Assembly (NCBI RefSeq): GCF_000332115.1
Contig: NC_020156.1
Location: 1,798,001 to 1,862,000 of the forward strand
Reading direction: 5' to 3'
Source of the DNA: Nonlabens dokdonensis DSW-6
GTDB taxonomy: Bacteria > Bacteroidota > Bacteroidia > Flavobacteriales > Flavobacteriaceae
DNA: 64,000 nt
Translations under genes and position numbers: made by a program
The notes under the pieces: model-generated
Database searches by the model: none
Seen by the model: only the letters and a program-made list of their open reading frames with translations
What the model was told of the DNA's origin: nothing
In this document: positions 27,028 to 34,227 of the stretch, piece by piece
Position numbering within the stretch: position 1 is the stretch's first letter
Layout: each line of letters opens with the position of its first letter

Positions 27028-29136
27028 ATGAAAAAAAAATTATTCTTCGTCATCTTAACTATTTCAATTTCGACTTATGCTCAACGAACATTAAAAAGTA
27101 TTGATTCTATTGTTAATTCAAAATTGACAGAAAAAGAACCAGGTTTATTTGTAGGAGTTGTTAAGGACGGTGCTGTTATTTATGAAAATTATAAAGGTTT
27201 AGCAAGTTTGCAACATAATGTAAAGGTTGATGTCAATTCACGATCAAATATTGCATCTACAGCAAAGCAGTTTACAGCTTTGATGATTTTAAATTTAGCT
27301 TTTGAACAAAAATTAAGTTTAGAGGACGATCTAAGAAAATACTTACCAAAATTATATCCTAATGTAAAGGATAAGATTAAAATTAGACATCTTATAAACC
27401 ATACAAGCGGTGTGCGTGACTTTTATGATTTAATGAGCATACAGCAGGAGCCGTGGTGGAGAAGAGAAGGTTTAGATAATAATGATGCTATTGATCTACT
27501 AGAAAAGCAAGAAGATTTGGCCTTTACACCTGGTTCAAGATACATGTATAGTAATTCTGGATACACTTTATTAACTCGTGTTATCGAAGTTGCTTCTGGA
27601 GAAGACTTTCACGATTACTCAGAAATTTTTTTTAAAAATTTAGGAATGAACAATACTATATTCCTTAAAAATTACATGTATGTAATCCCAAATCAAGCCT
27701 TACCATATTCAGATTGGGGTGATGGTGTTTGGCAACAATACCCTATGATCACAAATCTTTATGGTGATGGTTTTTTATTCACAACATTAAAAGACCAATT
27801 GATTTTTGAGAAAGCAATACAAAATGCAAAACTAAATAATAACCGATTATTGATAGAAAGTCAAAAGCCAATACCTAATAGTGAAATTAAGACCTATGGT
27901 TACGGCCTAGAGCTTGAGGATAGATTAAATTATAAATCTGTTCATCATTCTGGAGGCACAGGTTCATATCATTCCCAAACTATTCGTTTTCCTGACGAAA
28001 AACTCACAGTTTTTGTAATGAGCAACAATAGTAGACTCTGGAGTGGCGCCATTGCAGATGAAATTGCTAAATTATTTCTGCCTGAAAAAGACGCTGAAAT
28101 TGATTATGATAAACGTCTAGAAAATATTTCCAATAATATTGCAACATCAGAAATCCTTGGGCAATATCTTTCATCTGGTAATTACTTGATTCGTATAGAA
28201 GAAAACGATGGAAAATTGACTTGGAGAAATGGCAATAACAATCCAATTGAACTTAAGAAAGAAGAACAAAATTTATACAGTCTATCTTACGATTTTAAAA
28301 CCAAAATTGGGTTTTACAATGAAGAATTAATTCTATTTTATCCTTCAGGCAAAACGACTGTTTACGATAAAATACCCAAAGAAAATGTTACACTTACAGA
28401 TTTAGAAAGTTATGTAGGTCAATATTATAGTCGAGAATTGGACGTAGAATTCTCAATAAATTATATTAACGATAGATTATCTATTTCATTACACGGTTGG
28501 GATGAAGCGCAAGATCTGGAGGTTTTAAATAGAAATGAACTTTTAGTATTTGATTACATCTTAAAATTAGAGCGTGACCGATTTGATAGAGTTACGAGCA
28601 TTCTCTTGACAACAAATCGTGTACTTAATAATAAATTCATTAAAAAAACCAACCTAATATTTCAGCCAAAAATTGAAACTGAGAATGGGTCCATTAATGT
28701 TACAACCATAGGTTCAAGAAATGGTGATGCTTCAGACATTCTATTAACTAAAAACTATCCTAACGGAAATGAAATTTGGTTCAAGCAATTTGGCGGAAAC
28801 AGTTATGATAAAGCCAGTTCTATTATCGCTACTAAAGATGGTTATTTAATCATTGGTTCTACAAGTTCTTATGGGAAAGGGAACTATGATATGTTTGTCA
28901 TTAAAACAGATAAAAAAGGGAATAAAATATGGCAGAATACCTATGGTGATTTTTACAATGAGTATGGTTATTCGGCTGAAAAGACTGATAAGGGATATTT
29001 GATAAAAGGGACTATCCAAAACTGTACATCCAACACAGATGTCTTTAATAGAAATTGTACAACAAATGTTTGGTTTGTATCCGTCGATGAAAATGGAAAA
29101 GAATTATCGTCTGAAGTTTTAGAGGAAATAGAGTAA
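27028..29136 (+). CDS. Secreted serine hydrolase (beta-lactamase/class C PBP family) with C-terminal repeat domain
   Basis: The ATG at 27028 gives a clean signal peptide (MKKKLFFVILTISISTYAQ); an in-frame TTG at 26998 adds ten unneeded residues. The mature enzyme has the serine beta-lactamase motifs: STAK in NIASTAKQFTALM (nucleophile SxxK), YSNSGYTLL (YxN) and HHSGGTGSYHS (HxG). Residues about 390-550 are beta-rich. The last 130 residues carry two repeats of a propeller-like unit (FGGNSYDKASSIIATKDGYLIIGS, YGDFYNEYGYSAEKTDKGYLIKG). It could be a peptidase, esterase or lactamase; no substrate is evident. It is paired with the membrane AraC regulator. Confidence 0.85.
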   Translation: MKKKLFFVILTISISTYAQRTLKSIDSIVNSKLTEKEPGLFVGVVKDGAVIYENYKGLASLQHNVKVDVNSRSNIASTAKQFTALMILNLAFEQKLSLEDDLRKYLPKLYPNVKDKIKIRHLINHTSGVRDFYDLMSIQQEPWWRREGLDNNDAIDLLEKQEDLAFTPGSRYMYSNSGYTLLTRVIEVASGEDFHDYSEIFFKNLGMNNTIFLKNYMYVIPNQALPYSDWGDGVWQQYPMITNLYGDGFLFTTLKDQLIFEKAIQNAKLNNNRLLIESQKPIPNSEIKTYGYGLELEDRLNYKSVHHSGGTGSYHSQTIRFPDEKLTVFVMSNNSRLWSGAIADEIAKLFLPEKDAEIDYDKRLENISNNIATSEILGQYLSSGNYLIRIEENDGKLTWRNGNNNPIELKKEEQNLYSLSYDFKTKIGFYNEELILFYPSGKTTVYDKIPKENVTLTDLESYVGQYYSRELDVEFSINYINDRLSISLHGWDEAQDLEVLNRNELLVFDYILKLERDRFDRVTSILLTTNRVLNNKFIKKTNLIFQPKIETENGSINVTTIGSRNGDASDILLTKNYPNGNEIWFKQFGGNSYDKASSIIATKDGYLIIGSTSSYGKGNYDMFVIKTDKKGNKIWQNTYGDFYNEYGYSAEKTDKGYLIKGTIQNCTSNTDVFNRNCTTNVWFVSVDENGKELSSEVLEEIE

Positions 29137-29191
29137 CATAAAAAAAGTATTGCATTAATTTCAGTTTCCCATTTGGATTGAACTTTAAACT

Positions 29192-31648
29192 CTATTCCCA
29201 TTTTAGTTGCATGCGCTTAATGCGATCGGCGAGCTTTTCACTACTTAACTTTTCGCGCAAACGGTCTGTAATGATGGGAAAAGAGAAAGGAGTAGGCTTT
29301 TCACAAGCTTTCCAGACTATGGTTTGTTTTTCTATGCGTTCAAATGCTTCTCGCAATCGGTATTCTTCTATTTCTTGCTCATAGGTTTCTGTATAAGCTT
29401 GTCTAAATAGTAAATTGTCTGGCTCGTTATCTCTAAAGACTTCAAATAACAACTGGCTGCTGCTTTGAAGGTGTTTTACCTTAATCGCTTTGTTAGGATA
29501 ACCGGTGAATACGAGACCAGCGATAACAGCAATGTCTCTAAATTTTCTTTTGGCGAGTTCTGTAGCATTGACACTTGCTTCTAGATCTTCTAAAATCATG
29601 TCTGATGTGATGAGGTTGTTGTCTAAAACATTTTGCATGTCAAACTCTTGGTCACTCAAAATCTCAAAACCATAGTCGTTATAGGCAAGCGAGAAGCTTA
29701 TAGGTTGCAATAAACTAATGCGATAAGCAATCAGTCCTGCCATGGCCATGTGAACCAATCTTCCTTCAAAAGGGTAAAATACCGAATGGTATCCTTCTCT
29801 TGTTTTAAATGTTTCTATTAAAAACTCATGGTTTTGCGGGATGATACTTTCTCGCTGCTGTCGTGCAATAATATCTTTGAGTGCTTTAGCTTCTGGACTG
29901 CGTTTTTTGCTGCTTTGAAAATTTTGCATTTCTTCTCGAAGTAATTCTCCTAATTGCGAGGTGAGCGGCATGCGACTTCCCATCCAGTTAACGACTTTAC
30001 CTTTTTTTCTTTTAGAATTGCGCACTTGTGCTACCATTCCTTTTAAGCGTACAAATTCAAGAGTTCTTCCTGCAAAAACAAATACATCGCCACGAGATAG
30101 CTGACTTATAAAATACTCTTCTATAGAACCTATGTAGCCACCAGTAACATATTTTACCGTGATATCAGTTCCAGTAACAATAGTTCCCATTTGTAAACGG
30201 TGACGCATTGCGATTCCTCGATCATCAATAAAATAACGTCCGTCTTCATCTATGGACACCTTTTTATATTCGTCATAAGAACCTAGAGAAGAACTTCCGT
30301 AAACAATGAAATTAAGACACCATTGAAATTCTTCAAAAGTCAGTTCTTGATAACAAAAAGTAGCCTTTACTTCAGGAAATATCTCCTGCGGATAAAAACC
30401 TCCAGAGATAGCAAGTGTACATAAATATTGAATGAGAACATCATAACAATTCAAATAAGGCAATCGATCTTCTACCGCTTGTGTTTTTACTGCTTTTTGT
30501 AAAGCACTGGCCTCAATTAATTCTAAGGCATGTGTTGGCAAAAAATAAATTACCGAAGTCTCGCCAGGTCTATGGCCAGATCTTCCTGCACGCTGTAAAA
30601 ATCGAGCAACACCTTTAGGTCCGCCTACTTGAATAATAGTTTCTACAGGAGCAAAATCTACTCCTAAATCTAGTGATGACGTACAAACACAGGCCTTAAG
30701 CGACTCATTTCTAATCGCATTTTCTACCCAAATACGTGTCTCTCTATTTATGGAACCATGATGCATCGCTACCTCGCCAGCAAATTCTGGATGCTGGTGC
30801 ATAATCGCTTGAAACCACAACTCGCATTGCGCTCTTGTATTGGTAAAAATTAATGTAGATTTACTGCTATTAATAATGTTTACTACGTTTTCCAGTAGAT
30901 GCAACCCTAGATGACCGCGCCATGGAAATTTATCCATAGATGCTGGAATTATCGATCGAACTTCTATATCTTTTTTTAGATTTGCTTTGATGAGTACGCT
31001 TTCGCGAAAGCGTGCCGAATTCACACCTAATAAAACCTGTCTAGCTTGCTCGAGATTACCTATGGTGGCGCTAATTCCCCAAACGCGAAGACTTTTATTG
31101 ATGCCTGCGAGTCGCGAAAGTCCTAATTCCATTTGAACGCCGCGTTTTGTGCCTAGCAGTTCATGCCATTCATCTATAATTATGGCATTACAATCTTGGA
31201 AGATTTTACTATGATCTTTAGTAGCGAGAAGTAAGTGCAAACTCTCTGGCGTGGTGATCAATAAATCGGGCATGGACTTTCTTTGAGCCGCTCTTTCTTT
31301 AGTGGTCGTGTCGCCAGATCGTATTCCTACCGTAAAAGGTAATCCTATGCCATCAACAAATTTTTGCGAGGTCTGAGCAATTTCTTGAGAAAGCGATCGC
31401 AGCGGTGTGATCCAGATGGCCTTGAGTCCTTTCTTTTTTTTAGTTTTATAATCAGGATTTGATTTGATGTAATTGAGGACAATCGCCACCCAAAGGGCAT
31501 AAGTTTTACCACTTCCAGTAGGTGCATTGAGTAAGCCGTTTTTACCAGAGAGAAACGCTTCCCAAGTTTGTTTTTGGAAAGGAAAAGCCGTCCAGCCTTG
31601 TTGCTGGAAATAATCTTCGGCGATATGAAATAACTCTTCTCTTGTCAT
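29192..31648 (-). CDS. Lhr-type DEAD/DEAH DNA helicase (ligase-associated type)
   Basis: The 818-residue SF2 helicase has NAPTGSGKTYALW (Walker A), IIIDEWHELLG (DExH box with the Lhr-specific DEWH), WGISATIGN (motif III), FTNTRAQCELWF (motif IV) and QRAGRSGHRPGE (motif VI). Next come the Lhr-core winged-helix and DUF4145-like C-terminal parts. Its length matches the 'ligase-associated' Lhr branch, which usually sits with a DNA ligase and a phosphoesterase; neither is next to it here. A palindrome copy encodes RFRES. The last 17 codons are duplicated at 25599. Confidence 0.9.
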   Translation of the reverse strand: MTREELFHIAEDYFQQQGWTAFPFQKQTWEAFLSGKNGLLNAPTGSGKTYALWVAIVLNYIKSNPDYKTKKKKGLKAIWITPLRSLSQEIAQTSQKFVDGIGLPFTVGIRSGDTTTKERAAQRKSMPDLLITTPESLHLLLATKDHSKIFQDCNAIIIDEWHELLGTKRGVQMELGLSRLAGINKSLRVWGISATIGNLEQARQVLLGVNSARFRESVLIKANLKKDIEVRSIIPASMDKFPWRGHLGLHLLENVVNIINSSKSTLIFTNTRAQCELWFQAIMHQHPEFAGEVAMHHGSINRETRIWVENAIRNESLKACVCTSSLDLGVDFAPVETIIQVGGPKGVARFLQRAGRSGHRPGETSVIYFLPTHALELIEASALQKAVKTQAVEDRLPYLNCYDVLIQYLCTLAISGGFYPQEIFPEVKATFCYQELTFEEFQWCLNFIVYGSSSLGSYDEYKKVSIDEDGRYFIDDRGIAMRHRLQMGTIVTGTDITVKYVTGGYIGSIEEYFISQLSRGDVFVFAGRTLEFVRLKGMVAQVRNSKRKKGKVVNWMGSRMPLTSQLGELLREEMQNFQSSKKRSPEAKALKDIIARQQRESIIPQNHEFLIETFKTREGYHSVFYPFEGRLVHMAMAGLIAYRISLLQPISFSLAYNDYGFEILSDQEFDMQNVLDNNLITSDMILEDLEASVNATELAKRKFRDIAVIAGLVFTGYPNKAIKVKHLQSSSQLLFEVFRDNEPDNLLFRQAYTETYEQEIEEYRLREAFERIEKQTIVWKACEKPTPFSFPIITDRLREKLSSEKLADRIKRMQLKWE
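30997..31012. repeat. 16-bp palindrome copy 8 (in lhr-type gene)
   Basis: Perfect CGCTTTCGCGAAAGCG, in frame on the minus strand, encoding RFRES. Confidence 0.95.
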
Positions 31649-31651
31649 AAA

Positions 31652-31918
31652 TTTTCCGCGCAGGCGGAAATCTTTTAGTTAAATTATCAAGTCTTTTTTA
31701 GTTCTTTACAGTTTGTTTACTTCGATTCCAAGCAGCCAGAAATCTTTTAGTTAGTATCTTGATCTCTTTTTTTCCTACATCGCCGTTAAAATTCTCTTAC
31801 TCGCAGGCGGAAATCTTTAGATTAATATCTTGATTCTTTTATTTCTTTGCTGCTAGTCAGATTCATGCACCACTCCAGCGCCAGTCTTTTGGTTTAATTC
31901 CTTATTTCTAGTTATAAC
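31652..31918. repeat. Four degenerate ~40-bp repeats with a ~72-bp period (gap without genes)
   Basis: The gene-free stretch 31649-32034 holds a repeated phrase, gcggaaatcttttagtt followed by a tatcttgat-like and a T-rich part. Copies start near 31659, 31732, 31802 and, most degraded, 31878, so the period is about 70-73 bases with unrelated 30-base spacers. The first copy overlaps a small hairpin (tttccgc/gcggaaa) just upstream of the lhr-type ATG. The copies are only about 80 percent alike and there are no cas genes, so this is not a normal CRISPR. I see no open reading frame in it. Confidence 0.6.
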
Positions 31919-31932
31919 TTTTATTAAAATCT

Positions 31933-31948
31933 CGCTTTCGCGAAAGCG
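31933..31948. repeat. 16-bp palindrome copy 9 (intergenic)
   Basis: Perfect CGCTTTCGCGAAAGCG about 90 bases upstream of the small gene at 32035 and just after the degenerate repeat block. Confidence 0.95.
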
Positions 31949-32034
31949 AAATGACCATCAACAAGTAAGATTACAACTTTAAATAGCAGACTTATGTTAG
32001 CAACCTATTAAATTTGGAATTTTAAAGTCTTATT

Positions 32035-32340
32035 ATGTCAGAAAAGCTTGCAGTTTTAAAGGATAAATTAGAGGATAGACATCATGTTTTTATGGTTTAT
32101 AAAAGTCAAGTAAATAAAGACCTAGAACGTTCTGGATTTAATGCTATTGAAATTAATGAACCACAAGAATTTCTGGACGAGCTAATTTCCCTCTTAAATG
32201 AAGCGATGGAGGATAGCGATCCTAAATTACAACAACTCTATTATCTGGCAGATGTGCAAGAGAAAAACTTAGAGCATGGTATTATTCTAGGCTTTCTAAT
32301 GAGAGAATGGAGTAAGATTCAATTCAGATTAAGGCAATAA
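32035..32340 (+). CDS. Small acidic cytosolic protein, unknown
   Basis: The 101-residue protein is helical and charged (MSEKLAVLKDKLEDRHHVFMVYKSQ, FLDELISLLNEAMEDSDPKLQQLYYLADVQEKN), with no signal or membrane segment. No family is recognised. An intrinsic terminator follows at once. Confidence 0.6.
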   Translation: MSEKLAVLKDKLEDRHHVFMVYKSQVNKDLERSGFNAIEINEPQEFLDELISLLNEAMEDSDPKLQQLYYLADVQEKNLEHGIILGFLMREWSKIQFRLRQ

Positions 32341-32342
32341 AA

Positions 32343-32364
32343 AAACCGTACGCAAGCACGGTTT
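32343..32364 (+). terminator. Intrinsic terminator between convergent genes
   Basis: Stem aaaccgt/acggttt with loop acgcaagc, preceded by an A-run and followed by a T-rich stretch (tgctttttt). It serves the small gene at 32035 and possibly the lipoprotein gene coming from the other side. Confidence 0.7.
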
Positions 32365-32390
32365 CTTGATATTGCTTTTTTCGAGTTTTA

Positions 32391-33407
32391 TTATTTATCT
32401 AAATATTCTAAACCTTCATTTAAGCTTTCCATGTAGTTTTCTAATAAATCTAAATTTTCTTCATCAAACTTCTTTCTAGCTTTTAAAAGTTCTTTATTAA
32501 AATCATACATCGCTTCATCGATCTCTTCTAGATTTTCTAAATGTTCTTCATTATCAATAGAAGGGTCATCGATTTCAGTTTCATATTCTTTGATTTCTTT
32601 GCGGATGTCATCTAACGCATCCATAACATCGTCTATTTTCAAATAGTTAGGCATAGTTGCTACCATTTCGTTGAAAGTAGTACTTAACGATTGCTCCAAT
32701 TTCATTTGGTTTTCAGCATCTGCCTGATTAAATTCATTATAATCATCTTGAAATTGACGGTAGTTGTCAAAATCTACAATTGTAATAACCCCTACATCAT
32801 TGTAATTTACATTATTTACAAAATCTGAATATGCCGCATAGTCTAAATCTTGCTTATCTAAACTTAAACGCATATCTACGATCTCATTGTTAAGGTCTGC
32901 AACTTTATCCTTTACATTTTGTATGTGTTTTTTAATTACTCTTGATGAGGCTGTTTCATCATTAAGATTCTTTTCTAGTTTTTTCATTGCTATTCTTGCA
33001 TCTTCGACTTCTTTCATGATTAAATTAGTCTTTAGATAATTTGGCATATTAGACACAAAATAATTGAAGGACTCAATAGCTTTTTTTTCCTGCATCTTAT
33101 CTCTCTTACTAGGATCAATGGAGAGATTTTTAATATTATTTTGAAGTTCGCCGTAAGAAGTAAAGTTTTTTAATGATACCATGTTGTTTTTATCCATAGT
33201 GACATTTTCTCTAGCTTCATCAGCCATTTTTTCTGCACTTTCTAAATTGTAAGTTATGACGGCAGTTGTATTATAATCATCGTTATTTTGATAATCTGCT
33301 TCTGCAACGCTTTGCTCATTTGCTAAATCATCTGTTTCTTTATCGTTATCCTTACAAGCTATCATAATTGTTGACAGCATTAATATTGTAAATATTGACT
33401 TCTTCAT
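32391..33407 (-). CDS. Acidic coiled-coil lipoprotein with internal duplication
   Basis: The 338-residue protein starts with a lipoprotein signal (MKKSIFTILMLSTIMIACKDN). The mature part is highly charged and helical. Two halves of about 120 residues repeat the pattern F..Y..LQ/FQ ... E.S...F....MPNYLK ... VxxAxxDIR...KE: MPNYLKTNLIMKEVEDARI near residues 114-132 and MPNYLKIDDVMDALDDIRK near 240-260. It probably sits on the envelope as an extended helical protein. No known function. Confidence 0.75.
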   Translation of the reverse strand: MKKSIFTILMLSTIMIACKDNDKETDDLANEQSVAEADYQNNDDYNTTAVITYNLESAEKMADEARENVTMDKNNMVSLKNFTSYGELQNNIKNLSIDPSKRDKMQEKKAIESFNYFVSNMPNYLKTNLIMKEVEDARIAMKKLEKNLNDETASSRVIKKHIQNVKDKVADLNNEIVDMRLSLDKQDLDYAAYSDFVNNVNYNDVGVITIVDFDNYRQFQDDYNEFNQADAENQMKLEQSLSTTFNEMVATMPNYLKIDDVMDALDDIRKEIKEYETEIDDPSIDNEEHLENLEEIDEAMYDFNKELLKARKKFDEENLDLLENYMESLNEGLEYLDK

Positions 33408-33582
33408 AATTATTGGTTTTTGATTTAAATAAGTATAATAATTATGAGCCTTTTCTTTATTAAGGATATTTTAAAAGCTTTATTTAAAAGATAATTTATG
33501 TTAAATGAAGTGAGAATTTATAAATTGATTGATAATTCTTTAAGATATCTTTATGGCTAAAAGCACAATCGATACGCTGTTT

Positions 33583-34113
33583 TTAAAATAATAACCTTAC
33601 AAATGGCTGTATACCGTTTGCATAAATACTACGTCTATCATTAAATAATACATCATAGCGAGCTCCCACTACAAAATTACCTTGTTGATATCCAGCTCCA
33701 AGGAATAACGCAGGAACCCAATATTCATCGTTTAAACTTCTTTCTCTAAAGTTTCTATTAACTCGCAAGTATTCAAAATCGGCACTTATTTGAAGAAAAT
33801 CTATAGGTTGACCGATGGCAATAAGGCTACCACCAACAATGGTAGAAGTAAAATCATCAAACCGATTCAAATCTCTTTCTGAATAACTGTAATTTAAACC
33901 TAAGCCAAGACCTACATAAGGATTTACTTGGTAGATAGCTTGTGGTGCAATCAAAACGGAAGAAAAGTTATTCCCAAAATTAGCGCCTATGTTACCTCCA
34001 TAGCGCACGCGATTCCAGAAACTACCGTCTGTGTTTTGCTGGCTGAAAGAAATGCAACAAAATAGACCGAATAATGAGAATATGGTAATGTTTTTAATCG
34101 AATTGATTTTCAT
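33583..34113 (-). CDS. Outer-membrane beta-barrel protein
   Basis: The ATG at 34113 gives a signal peptide (MKINSIKNITIFSLFGLFCCISFSQQ); the frame extends upstream to 34176 without need. The mature part of about 150 residues has alternating hydrophobic strands (GGNIGANFGNNFSSVLIAPQAIYQV, PYVGLGLGLNYSYSERD, LFLGAGYQQGNFVVGARYDV) and ends in FVRLLF, a typical terminal barrel strand. It resembles OmpW/OprF-like small porins. It is divergent from sucA. Confidence 0.78.
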   Translation of the reverse strand: MKINSIKNITIFSLFGLFCCISFSQQNTDGSFWNRVRYGGNIGANFGNNFSSVLIAPQAIYQVNPYVGLGLGLNYSYSERDLNRFDDFTSTIVGGSLIAIGQPIDFLQISADFEYLRVNRNFRERSLNDEYWVPALFLGAGYQQGNFVVGARYDVLFNDRRSIYANGIQPFVRLLF

Positions 34114-34227
34114 AATGCTTTGCTTAACAAATTGTACTGTTATAAATATACAAAAGTTGTTAAGATGAGCATTCATTTCTTTATTTTTGCTCTACAATCG
34201 TTAAAAAGGATAAATTTCCTTCCATAT

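Noticed and set aside
31659..31918. CRISPR array
   Set aside because: Repeats are only about 80 percent alike, just three or four copies exist, and no cas gene is near.
34120..34227. Upstream extension of sucA by 36 residues
   Set aside because: It starts at TTG and overlaps the divergent barrel gene's start; the conserved family start MDKFSFLNAAHTAYF is at 34228.
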